A stretch of DNA of 45,859 nucleotides, from assembly GCA_015056865.1 (NCBI GenBank), contig SVFM01000020.1, positions 1 through 45,859 on the forward strand. Direction: 5' to 3'. Below, in pieces: positions 24,202 through 32,002 of this stretch. Position numbers and translations under genes: made by a program. How positions within the stretch are numbered: the stretch's first letter is position 1; each line of letters begins with the position of its first letter. This DNA comes from Lachnospiraceae bacterium (GTDB lineage Bacteria > Bacillota > Clostridia > Lachnospirales > Lachnospiraceae). The notes beneath the pieces are model-generated. The model searched no databases. It saw only the letters and a list, made by a program, of their open reading frames with translations, and had not been told where the DNA came from.

Positions 24202-25598
24202 ATATGACTTTGGAAAGAATTGCACAGGCCTGCGGCGGGCAGCTTTACGGCAGCCCGGAAGGGGATCCGGCTGAGGTTACCTGTGTGGTTTTGGATTCCC
24301 GCAAAATAGAACAGGGAGGCTTGTTCGTGGCCACAGAGGGCGCCAATGTGGACGGTCACAAATTTATCGGTCAGGTATTTGAAAAAGGTGCTCTGGCCGT
24401 GGTCACAGAGAAAACCCCTGAGCAGGTAGAACAGCAGCACGGTATTCCTGCCGGGTGCTGGGGTGTCTGGATCTTGGTGGAGGATTCCCTTCAGGCCTTG
24501 AAGGATATTGCAGAATATTACCGTAGCCAGCTGAGCATACCGGTCATAGGGATCACCGGCAGCGTGGGCAAGACCAGCACCAAGGAATTTATCGCCGGCG
24601 TATTGTCCCGCAAATACAAGGTGCTAAAGACAGAGGGCAATTTCAACAATGAGGTTGGTTTGCCGCTGACATTGCTGCGTATTCGCCCGGAGCATCAGGC
24701 GGCCGTAGTGGAGATGGGCATCAGTGATTTTGGGGAAATGCATCGATTAAGCAAAATGGCAAAACCTGACATTTGTGTCATAACTAATATTGGACAGTGC
24801 CATCTGGAGAATTTAAAATCCCGGGAGGGCATTTTAAAGGCCAAGACAGAAATTTTTGATTTTATGTCTAAGCAAGGCCGGGTCTGTGTGAACGGTGACG
24901 ATGATATGCTGGCCACACTGGACCATGTAAAAGGCCAAAAGGTGCTACGCTTTGGGCTTGGCAGTGGGCTGGATGTGTATGCTGATGCAATAGAAGACAA
25001 TGGACTGCTTGGCAGTAAGGCAGCCTTACATCTGGGGGAACAGACCATAAATATCCAGGTGCCTTTGCCGGGAAGACATATGGTGATCAATGCCACGGCC
25101 GCGGCTCTGGTGGCCGGTCTGTTGGGACTTTCCCCGGAGCAGATCCGGGAGGGTATCGCAGGGGTAGAAGCAGTAAGCGGCAGAAGTCATATTATGCGGC
25201 TGGAAAAATATACGGTGATCGATGATTGTTACAATGCAAACCCGGTATCCATGAAGGCCGCCATAGATCTGCTGGGGATGGCCCGGGGCCGAAAGGTAGC
25301 AGTGCTGGGGGATATGTTTGAACTGGGAGAAAACTCTGATGCCCTGCACGCCGGCGTGGGCCGATATGCCGCAGAGAAAGGTGTGGATGTGATCCTTTGC
25401 ACCGGTGAGAACTCCCGCCATATGTATGCCGGAGCTTTGAAATGTGCGGGATCAGGGCAACAGGTACAGTGGTTTGCCACCCGGGCAGAGCTGCTGGAGC
25501 AGCTGCCGGGCCTTTTGCAGGAAGGCGATGGGATTCTGGTAAAAGCTTCCCACGGTATGGGATTTGATAAAGTGGTGGAGGCGCTGGCGAAGCACTGA
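24195..25598 (+). CDS. murF: UDP-N-acetylmuramoyl-tripeptide--D-alanyl-D-alanine ligase
   Basis: 467 residues. It adds the D-Ala-D-Ala made by the upstream ligase to UDP-MurNAc-tripeptide in the cytoplasm. Domain 1 holds DSRKIEQGGLFVA. The Mur ligase P-loop is GSVGKTST (122-129) followed by TEGNFNNEVGLP. The C-terminal domain has YNANPVSM and GDMFELG. The ATG overlaps the ddl end, so translation is coupled. It ends 3 bp from the stop of the convergent TetR gene, with no terminator between. Confidence 0.96.
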   Translation: MLNMTLERIAQACGGQLYGSPEGDPAEVTCVVLDSRKIEQGGLFVATEGANVDGHKFIGQVFEKGALAVVTEKTPEQVEQQHGIPAGCWGVWILVEDSLQALKDIAEYYRSQLSIPVIGITGSVGKTSTKEFIAGVLSRKYKVLKTEGNFNNEVGLPLTLLRIRPEHQAAVVEMGISDFGEMHRLSKMAKPDICVITNIGQCHLENLKSREGILKAKTEIFDFMSKQGRVCVNGDDDMLATLDHVKGQKVLRFGLGSGLDVYADAIEDNGLLGSKAALHLGEQTINIQVPLPGRHMVINATAAALVAGLLGLSPEQIREGIAGVEAVSGRSHIMRLEKYTVIDDCYNANPVSMKAAIDLLGMARGRKVAVLGDMFELGENSDALHAGVGRYAAEKGVDVILCTGENSRHMYAGALKCAGSGQQVQWFATRAELLEQLPGLLQEGDGILVKASHGMGFDKVVEALAKH

Positions 25599-25601
25599 CG
25601 T

Positions 25602-26180
25602 TTATTTATTGTCCTGTTCCAGCAGTTCTGCGGGAAGGGGCCAGCGTAACACACTGCATAGAATGGAGGAGATTTCTGAGGGGGTCTTGGGGATGTCCTC
25701 CAGGATCCACTGGCGCAGCAGACAATAGGCACCGCCGCCCACACCTGCGATCACGATCCGCGTGGCGGCTTCATCCATAGGGGTGGATGGCCTTTCTTTT
25801 TTCCATATCTTAAGAAACTGCCGATAGAACTCGTTTAATCCCAGCATTAGGCTTTCATCCGAATTACATCGAAAAAGAATCTTCGCAACATCCGCATGGT
25901 CATAAATATAGGTACAGGTGGCCTCCAACATTTTTTGCGCTTCACGGATATCCCCCGGGGTCTTGGTAAGGGGAATGAGCTGCCTGATAAGTTCCGATTC
26001 CAGCTCCTGCAGTACATCCCGGGGTGTCTTATAATGTCGATAAAAAGTGGCGCGGTTGATGCCCGCTTCTCGGCACAGTTCATTGATATGGATCTTGTCC
26101 AGCTCCTTTGCGCGAAGCAGGCGGATGAGTCCTTCTCTTAACATTTTTTTGGTTACGGCGACTCGCTGATTCTCTTTCAA
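25602..26180 (-). CDS. TetR/AcrR-family transcriptional regulator
   Basis: 192 residues from a TTG at 26178-26180, which has AGGAG 8 nt upstream; the longer frame to 26237 lacks a ribosome site. The helix-turn-helix occupies about 22-50 (IHINELCREAGINRATFYRHYKT). The C-terminal all-helical domain, with a Gly-rich GVGGGAY stretch, should bind the ligand. It is divergent from the ABC exporter, and it probably represses that gene from the palindrome at 26232-26254. Confidence 0.88.
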   Translation of the reverse strand: MKENQRVAVTKKMLREGLIRLLRAKELDKIHINELCREAGINRATFYRHYKTPRDVLQELESELIRQLIPLTKTPGDIREAQKMLEATCTYIYDHADVAKILFRCNSDESLMLGLNEFYRQFLKIWKKERPSTPMDEAATRIVIAGVGGGAYCLLRQWILEDIPKTPSEISSILCSVLRWPLPAELLEQDNK

Positions 26181-26231
26181 GTGTACATCTCCTAAACTTT
26201 TTATAAACTCGAGACAATTGCGCAGAAAATG

Positions 26232-26293
26232 TCGCATTTACAGCAATGATGCGAAAAATGTTTCTTGCACTGGTAATATTTGTGTATTAGAAT
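26232..26293 (+). promoter_or_regulatory. ABC exporter promoter with candidate TetR operator
   Basis: TTGCAC (26265-26270), 17 bp, TAGAAT (26288-26293) is a good promoter. Just upstream TCGCAT (26232-26237) and ATGCGA (26249-26254) form an inverted repeat with an 11-bp gap, the size expected of a TetR-family site. It lies between the two divergent genes. Confidence 0.6.
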
Positions 26294-26333
26294 ACCATCA
26301 GGTGTAAATCCTGTCAACAGAAAGGAAATGAAT

Positions 26334-29300
26334 ATGCTCGAACTAAAAAATATTAAAAAAGATTATCCTGCCGGCAGCGGCAAAGTGGCGGCTCTAAAGG
26401 GCATCAGCCTGCAATTTAGAGAAAGTGAATTTGTCTCCATCCTGGGGCCCTCCGGCTGTGGCAAAACTACCATGCTGAATATCATCGGCGGACTGGATCA
26501 ATATACAGAAGGGGATCTGGTCATCAACAGCCGTTCTACGAAAAACTTTAGGGATCGGGACTGGGACAGTTACCGAAACCATTCCATTGGATTTGTATTT
26601 CAGACTTATAACCTGATCCCGCACCAGAGCGTGCTGCGCAACGTGGAGCTGGCGCTGACCCTCTCCGGTGTGTCAAGACAGGAGCGCAGAAGAAGGGCCA
26701 AGGAGGCTCTGGAGAGTGTGGGCCTGGGAGATCAGCTGAGCAAACGCCCCAATCAAATGTCCGGCGGTCAGATGCAGCGTGTGGCTATTGCCCGGGCACT
26801 GGTGAACAATCCGGATATCATTTTGGCTGATGAGCCTACCGGTGCGCTGGATACAGAGACCAGTGTGCAGGTTATGGAGATCCTGAAAAAAGTTGCCAAG
26901 AATCGTCTGGTCATCATGGTTACCCACAACCCGGAGCTGGCGGAGCGTTACTCCACCCGCATCATCCGCATGCTGGACGGCGAGGTCATCGGTGACTCTG
27001 CGCCTCTTTCTCAGGAGGAGATCCGGGAGGCTCAGGCGGCTGACAGGCAAAAGCAGGAGAAGGCGAAAAAGGCAAAAATGCCTTCCATGTCCATGGGCAC
27101 TTCCTTTGGACTGTCCCTGAAAAATCTGGTATCCAAAAAAGGAAGGACCATACTGACCTCTTTTGCGGGTTCTATCGGTATCATAGGAATTGCTCTGATC
27201 TTTTCCGTGTCTCAGGGCATGACTACCTATATCAATACGGTGCAGGAGGATACTCTTTCTTCCTATCCGCTGACCATTCAGGCAAGCCATGTGGATATGG
27301 GCACCCTGCTGACTGCTTTTATGGAGACTGCCCAGTCTGCCCATGTTCATGAAAATGATGCAGTATATTCCAAGCCCGTGGTGTACGACATGATCAATGC
27401 CCTGAACAATATGGAAACCACGGAAAACGACCTGACCTCCTTTAAAAAATATATTGAGGAACAATATGCCGATCCGGACAGTGAAAGTGGGCTGCACCAG
27501 GCTATTTCCGGTATCCAATATACCTATGATCTGGATCTGCAGATCCTGACAGAAAACGTGGATGGGAAGATCATTCTCTCAGATACAGAATCCATGATGC
27601 AGGACATTATGGCGGAATATCTGGGTATGGATATGTCAGGTATGGCAAATATGGCTTCCATGGCTGACAGCAGTCCTATCATGAGTATGATGACCTCCGG
27701 CAGCGGTTCTGCCATGAGCCTGTGGCAGGAGATGCTTTCCGGTGACAATGGCAGGCTGGTAAGCCCCCTTTTGGAAAAACAGTATGATGTGATTTACGGT
27801 TCCTGGCCCAATGCCTACAATGAAATAGTGTTGGTAGTGGATGAAAATAATGAGCTGGACGACATGACTCTGTATGCTCTGGGCCTGAAGCCCCAGGAGG
27901 AGATCGATGCCATCATGGAAGCTGTGATAGATGGTGCCGAGATCGATCTGGACACCAAAAGCTGGAGCTATGAAGAAATCTGCGACATGGAGTTTCGCGG
28001 GATCCTTCCTTCTGCCTGCTATGTGCTGGATGAGTCTACCGGACTGTATACTGACCTGAGGGAGACAGATGCAGGCATGCGCTATATCTATGACAATGGC
28101 ATTCCGCTGAAAGTTTCCGGCATCATCCGCCCCAGTGAAGACGCAGTTTCTGCCATGTTGACCGGTTCCATTGGTTATACTGGTAAGCTGACCGAATACG
28201 TGATAACTGAGGCCAGGAAGTCAGATGCGGTGGAAGCCCAGCTGGCGGACCCGGCTACGGATATTTTCAGTGGCCTGCCCTTTGAGGAGAGTGCAGGCAG
28301 CATGAGTGATGAGGATAAAGAAAAAGACTTCCGTGCCCGCGTGGAAGAATTGGATACTGCCGGCAAAGCGGATACTTATATCAGCATCAAATCCATTCCC
28401 ACCAAAGAGCAGATGGAGGGCATGCTGGCTCAGTCTATGAACGGCCTGACCCGGGAAGATATGGAAGAAACTATGGTGCAGGCCCTGACTCAGCAGATGG
28501 GTATGAACGAAGATGACATCAGAACTTATACTGAGGCCATGGACGATGAGGAAATGACGAAGTTGTTTACTGAGATGGTCACAGAACAGATCAAGATGCA
28601 GTATGCTGCACAGATAAAGTCTCAGCTGGGAGCCATGTCCGCAGAACAGCTGGCAGCCGCCCTGGCCGCGGAATTGAAAAACTATACTACGGAGCAATGC
28701 GCACAGTACTATGACGAGGTGCTGGAATTCTCCGATTCCACCTACCAGCAGAACCTGATCAGCCTGGGATGCTTGGATCTGGAAGAACCGGCCTCCATCA
28801 ACCTGTTTGCGGCAACTTTTGAGAGCAAGGACATGATCGAAGAGGCCATTGCCCAGTACAATGAAGGCGTGGAAGAACTTTCTCAGATCAAATATACGGA
28901 CTATGTGGGAATCATGATGTCCTCTGTTACCACCATCATCAATGCTATTACTTATGTGCTGATCGCCTTTGTGGCAATCTCACTGGTGGTTTCCTCCATT
29001 ATGATCGGCGTGATCACCTTGATCTCCGTACAGGAGCGCACCAAGGAGATCGGCATCCTGCGGGCTATCGGTGCCTCCAAGAAAAATGTATCCAGCATGT
29101 TTACCGCAGAAACTGTGCTCATTGGTTTTACCGCCGGTGTGCTGGGCGTGGTAGTTACCTACCTGCTGTGCTTCCCTATCAATGCCATTATCTATGCGTT
29201 GACCGGCATTGCCAACCTGAAGGCATTCCTGCCCTTGGGTGCAGCCCTGATCCTGATCGGCATCAGCATCCTGCTGACCGCCTTTGCAGGCATCATCCCT

Positions 29301-29351
29301 TCCAGAAGCGCCGCCAGAAAGGATCCTGTGGAAGCGCTGAGGACGGAGTGA
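26334..29351 (+). CDS. MacB/FtsX-type ABC transporter, ATPase fused to permease
   Basis: 1005 residues from the ATG at 26334 (AAAGGAA upstream). The ATPase domain comes first: Walker A GPSGCGKT (38-45), signature SGGQMQRV (143-150), Walker B DIILADE (161-167). After a Lys-rich linker, one helix (about 260-285) opens the permease part. A long acidic outer region of about 570 residues follows, with Met-rich segments (MDMSGMANMASMADSS). The last 140 residues hold three helices of the FtsX type and end in PSRSAARKDPVEALR. Such mechanotransmission transporters move peptides or lipoproteins, or signal across the membrane, rather than importing. The permease part has four helices, so it probably works as a dimer. 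Likely TetR-controlled; substrate unknown. Confidence 0.9.
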   Translation: MLELKNIKKDYPAGSGKVAALKGISLQFRESEFVSILGPSGCGKTTMLNIIGGLDQYTEGDLVINSRSTKNFRDRDWDSYRNHSIGFVFQTYNLIPHQSVLRNVELALTLSGVSRQERRRRAKEALESVGLGDQLSKRPNQMSGGQMQRVAIARALVNNPDIILADEPTGALDTETSVQVMEILKKVAKNRLVIMVTHNPELAERYSTRIIRMLDGEVIGDSAPLSQEEIREAQAADRQKQEKAKKAKMPSMSMGTSFGLSLKNLVSKKGRTILTSFAGSIGIIGIALIFSVSQGMTTYINTVQEDTLSSYPLTIQASHVDMGTLLTAFMETAQSAHVHENDAVYSKPVVYDMINALNNMETTENDLTSFKKYIEEQYADPDSESGLHQAISGIQYTYDLDLQILTENVDGKIILSDTESMMQDIMAEYLGMDMSGMANMASMADSSPIMSMMTSGSGSAMSLWQEMLSGDNGRLVSPLLEKQYDVIYGSWPNAYNEIVLVVDENNELDDMTLYALGLKPQEEIDAIMEAVIDGAEIDLDTKSWSYEEICDMEFRGILPSACYVLDESTGLYTDLRETDAGMRYIYDNGIPLKVSGIIRPSEDAVSAMLTGSIGYTGKLTEYVITEARKSDAVEAQLADPATDIFSGLPFEESAGSMSDEDKEKDFRARVEELDTAGKADTYISIKSIPTKEQMEGMLAQSMNGLTREDMEETMVQALTQQMGMNEDDIRTYTEAMDDEEMTKLFTEMVTEQIKMQYAAQIKSQLGAMSAEQLAAALAAELKNYTTEQCAQYYDEVLEFSDSTYQQNLISLGCLDLEEPASINLFAATFESKDMIEEAIAQYNEGVEELSQIKYTDYVGIMMSSVTTIINAITYVLIAFVAISLVVSSIMIGVITLISVQERTKEIGILRAIGASKKNVSSMFTAETVLIGFTAGVLGVVVTYLLCFPINAIIYALTGIANLKAFLPLGAALILIGISILLTAFAGIIPSRSAARKDPVEALRTE

Positions 29352-29363
29352 TAAAATAAGTTC

Positions 29364-29392
29364 TTTACTTTTCATTCGATTTGTGCTACACT
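29364..29392 (+). promoter_or_regulatory. Candidate promoter of the structured element
   Basis: TTTACT (29364-29369), 17 bp, TACACT (29387-29392) with an extended-10 TGC. Each box has four of six matches. The predicted start, about 29398-29400, coincides with the first base of the long inverted repeat at 29399, which adds weight to an otherwise modest match. Confidence 0.45.
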
Positions 29393-29415
29393 ACACGTGC
29401 TCAACAAATCGAATG
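29373..29415 (+). repeat. 12-bp inverted repeat after the ABC transporter gene
   Basis: CATTCGATTTGT (29373-29384) and ACAAATCGAATG (29404-29415) pair perfectly around a 19-nt loop. The right arm overlaps the left end of the larger inverted repeat that starts at 29399, so the two pairings exclude each other. There is no T run, so it is not a simple terminator for the transporter. Confidence 0.7.
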
Positions 29416-29608
29416 ATCAGAAAAAAGGGATAGTTTCTATTTACTCGGAATAATATCCCCCTCTTTCGTGCATTCTAATTCTAGAATTTGGTAAAAACGC
29501 AAATTCCAAAATTAGGATGCTGAAGCTATTCCCATTCTGATTTGATTTGTTGAGCGACAAACGGAGTTTGCGTTTTTCGGAGCGCTGACTGCGGTTGGCG
29601 CTCTTTTT
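29399..29608 (+). ncRNA. Candidate structured RNA or leader (or miniature inverted-repeat element)
   Basis: About 210 nt without a gene. The ends of 29399-29555 pair: GCTCAACAAATC (29399-29410) with GATTTGTTGAGC (29544-29555), then ATCAGAA (29416-29422) with TTCTGAT (29535-29541), then GGGATAG (29427-29433) with CTATTCCC (29526-29533, one bulge). Inside is a hairpin of 10 bp (29471-29480 with 29510-29519, one wobble) and 6 bp (29484-29489 with 29501-29506). A second fold is possible: 29493-29507 with 29563-29577, 15 bp with one wobble. An intrinsic terminator follows. It stands between the ABC gene and the EPS operon. It could be a switching leader, a stand-alone small RNA, or a MITE; I know no named family it matches. 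Confidence 0.5.
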
Positions 29609-29612
29609 AAAT
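29578..29612 (+). terminator. Intrinsic terminator upstream of the EPS operon
   Basis: GAGCGC (29580-29585) pairs with GCGCTC (29598-29603), with further TGAC/GTTG pairing inside and a TTTTT tail. It ends either the structured RNA or ABC read-through, or works as an attenuator for the EPS genes. Confidence 0.8.
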
Positions 29613-29645
29613 TAATTATGGCCACTATTTTCCATCGCGCAAGGG

Positions 29646-29674
29646 TTGCTTTTTTTCGGTACAAAGGATATAAT
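29646..29674 (+). promoter_or_regulatory. Candidate EPS operon promoter
   Basis: TTGCTT (29646-29651), 17 bp, TATAAT (29669-29674). The -10 is perfect and the -35 poor, as is common for activated promoters. It lies after the terminator, so it would bypass the structured element. It also argues against protein starts upstream of about 29681. Confidence 0.5.
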
Positions 29675-29744
29675 GAGTAATAATAGCAGTAATATGCCTA
29701 TGCATAATAATTTTAACAGTTTACATCAAGGGGCGAATGATTCA

Positions 29745-30509
29745 ATGGAAAAAAATCAAAAAGATACGAGAGATTATTATACGATTGATCTGCTGCATAT
29801 TGTGAAATCGTTGTGGAAGCGGGCCTGGTTGATCGCTGCTGCGGGAGTGATAGCCGCAGTGGTGGGTTTTTGCGTGTCCGCATTTATGATCAAACCGGAG
29901 TATTCCTCCACCATCATGCTGTATGTGAATAACAGTTCCTTCTCCCTGGGCAACACCAGCTTCAGCATCAGTTCTTCCGAGATCACTGCTGCTCAGAGCC
30001 TGGTAAAAACCTACGGAGTGATTTTAAACAACCGAACCACTCTGGAGCGTGTGATTGAGAAGGCGGAAGTGCCTTATACATACCGGGAATTGGCAGGCAG
30101 GATCACATCCTCTACCGCCAACGGCACGGAGATCATGCGGGTAACTGTGACCACCCGGGACCCTTATGAGGCGGCTAAGATCGCTAACTGTATCGCAGAG
30201 GTTTTGCCTGTGCGGATTTCTGAGATCATAGACGGGGCATCCATGGAAGTGGTGGACGCGGCGGTACCGGTGCTGCAGAAGGTATCCCCCAGCATTACCA
30301 GGTACACGGCCATCGGCCTGATCTTGGGCGTCCTGCTTTCCGCGGCAGTCTTGGCTGTGCTGGCCATGCTTGACGATACGATTCATGATGAGGAGTATAT
30401 TTTGCGGACATACGATTATCCTATACTGGCAAAGGTGCCTGACCTGTTAAGTTCCGGAGATAAGAAGTACGGCTATTATGCGCAGAAACATCGCGGGACA
30501 AAGGCTTGA
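29745..30509 (+). CDS. Wzz/CpsC-type polysaccharide co-polymerase and kinase modulator
   Basis: 254 residues from the ATG at 29745, which follows AAGGGG at 29728-29733; earlier in-frame ATGs lack a ribosome site and one overlaps the promoter. The layout is that of CpsC/EpsA: YYTIDLLHIVKSLWKR, a first helix (about 28-50), an outer domain, and a second helix (about 198-222) followed by a cytoplasmic tail that should activate the BY-kinase. Such proteins set chain length and recruit CpsD. First gene of the EPS operon, 17 bp before the kinase gene. Confidence 0.9.
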   Translation: MEKNQKDTRDYYTIDLLHIVKSLWKRAWLIAAAGVIAAVVGFCVSAFMIKPEYSSTIMLYVNNSSFSLGNTSFSISSSEITAAQSLVKTYGVILNNRTTLERVIEKAEVPYTYRELAGRITSSTANGTEIMRVTVTTRDPYEAAKIANCIAEVLPVRISEIIDGASMEVVDAAVPVLQKVSPSITRYTAIGLILGVLLSAAVLAVLAMLDDTIHDEEYILRTYDYPILAKVPDLLSSGDKKYGYYAQKHRGTKA

Positions 30510-30526
30510 CGGAGGGCGGATAAAAG

Positions 30527-31273
30527 ATGAAGAAAAAGACACCATTCATGGTAAATGATATTAAGAAGACCTTGCATGAGAATCTGGAATTTACGGCTAC
30601 AGAGCAGTACAAGCTGCTGCGGGCCAATTTGGAATTTACCCTGCCGGAGGATCAGAAGTGCCCCATCATAGGAGTGACCAGCTCCATGAGAGGCGAGGGA
30701 AAAAGTACCACATCCATCAACTTATCTTACGTACTTGCAGAGAAAGGCAAACGGGTGCTTCTCATAGACGGGGACCTGCGCATTCCTTCCATCGCCAAGA
30801 AGATGGGCATCGAGAGTGCGCCGGGTCTGACGGATCTGCTCATGGGCAAGGGCGCCCAGTTGGCGGATTTCCAGTCCGCCCAGTTAAAAAACTGGTATAT
30901 CCTTCCTTCCGGTGAGATCCCGCCCAATCCTTCCGAATTACTGGGTTCCAGAAGGATGGAAACCATATTAAATGACTTAAAGGAAAAATTTGATTATATC
31001 ATCATTGACCTGCCTCCCGTAAACGTTGTTTCGGATGCCCTGTCCATTGCAAAGCTGATCACCGGTATGGTGGTAGTGATCCGCGAGGATTATACGGAGA
31101 AGAAGGAGCTGGAGTGGTGTTTCAGGCACCTGAAGCTTTCCAATGTGAATGTACTGGGCTGCGTGATGAACGGAGCAAAAGGCGAGGGCGGTACCTACAG
31201 CAGGTACAAAAAATACAAATATTATAAGTACTACAGCCATTATCAAAGCAATACTGAGGAAGAGAAACAGTGA
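30527..31273 (+). CDS. CpsD/EpsB-type bacterial tyrosine autokinase
   Basis: 248 residues. It has Walker A with TSSMRGEGKST (51-61), Walker A' VLLIDGDLR (77-85) and Walker B DYIIIDLPP (156-164), and a C-terminal tyrosine cluster with eight Tyr between 224 and 239, the autophosphorylation sites. It works with the Wzz-like membrane protein encoded just upstream to control polymerisation and export at the membrane. Ribosome site GGAGGGCGG. The end overlaps the phosphatase gene by 4 bp. Confidence 0.95.
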   Translation: MKKKTPFMVNDIKKTLHENLEFTATEQYKLLRANLEFTLPEDQKCPIIGVTSSMRGEGKSTTSINLSYVLAEKGKRVLLIDGDLRIPSIAKKMGIESAPGLTDLLMGKGAQLADFQSAQLKNWYILPSGEIPPNPSELLGSRRMETILNDLKEKFDYIIIDLPPVNVVSDALSIAKLITGMVVVIREDYTEKKELEWCFRHLKLSNVNVLGCVMNGAKGEGGTYSRYKKYKYYKYYSHYQSNTEEEKQ

Positions 31274-31974
31274 TCGATTGGCACAGTCATGTACTTCCGG
31301 GGATGGATGACGGAAGCCGGAATGTGGAGGAAAGCCTGATATTGCTGGAGATGCTGGCGGACCAGAAGGTGGATACAGTGATCGCTACACCTCACTTCCA
31401 TGCCAATGACGAATCGGTGAGTCATTTTCTGGACAGAAGGGCCCAGGCGATTCAGAGCCTGCAGGCAGGGATGTCTGAGGAGCTTCCCAGAGTGCTGGCC
31501 GGTGCGGAGGTAAGATATTACAGAGGCATCAGTCGCATGGAAGATTTGAAAAAGCTTTGTATCCAGGGCAGTAAATTACTTCTTTTGGAAATGCCCATGT
31601 CCGGATGGACGGAATACACGGTGAAAGAACTGGTGGAACTGTCCGGAACCAGAGATCTCACGCTGATACTGGCCCATATGGAGCGTTATCTGCGGATGCA
31701 AAGTGACCGGGTATGGAGCCGATTGTATGACAGCGGCATATTGATGCAGGTTAATGCCGGCTTTTTCATCGATCTGCGCACCAGAAGAAAAGCTTTATCT
31801 ATGCTAAGGGGCCGGGCAATCCATCTGATTGGATCCGACTGCCACAATGTTTCACCCAGACCGCCCCGGATCGGCCGGGCATTTGAAATCGCCGAGAAGC
31901 GGCTGGGCAGAGACTTTATCAACCATATGAACGAGTGTGGGCAAGACTTGCTCGTTAAAATAGAACAGTCATAA
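31270..31974 (+). CDS. CpsB/YwqE-type PHP-domain protein-tyrosine phosphatase
   Basis: 234 residues. The PHP metal motifs are in order: WHSHVLPGMDDG (4-15), ATPHFHAN (about 39-46), AEVRYY, LAHMERY and GSDCHN. It removes phosphate from the tyrosine cluster of the upstream kinase, closing the phosphorylation cycle needed for capsule or EPS output. The start is GTG at 31270 in the GTGA overlap with the kinase stop, with GAGGAAGAG upstream; translation is coupled. Confidence 0.95.
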   Translation: MIDWHSHVLPGMDDGSRNVEESLILLEMLADQKVDTVIATPHFHANDESVSHFLDRRAQAIQSLQAGMSEELPRVLAGAEVRYYRGISRMEDLKKLCIQGSKLLLLEMPMSGWTEYTVKELVELSGTRDLTLILAHMERYLRMQSDRVWSRLYDSGILMQVNAGFFIDLRTRRKALSMLRGRAIHLIGSDCHNVSPRPPRIGRAFEIAEKRLGRDFINHMNECGQDLLVKIEQS

Positions 31975-32002
31975 ATTTTGTAATAAGAAAGGATGATGCA
32001 AA

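Noticed and set aside
29399..29555. 6S RNA
   Set aside because: The long closed stem is suggestive, but the internal region is lopsided (about 37 nt on one side, 6 on the other) and the apical stem is short; no 6S consensus was recognised.
29646..29744. Upstream start codons for the Wzz-like gene
   Set aside because: The TTG at 29646 is the -35 of a promoter and the ATG at 29673 is in its -10. The first start with a ribosome site is at 29745.
29352..29745. Cyclic-di-GMP riboswitch before the EPS operon
   Set aside because: The expected conserved core of the class I aptamer is absent.
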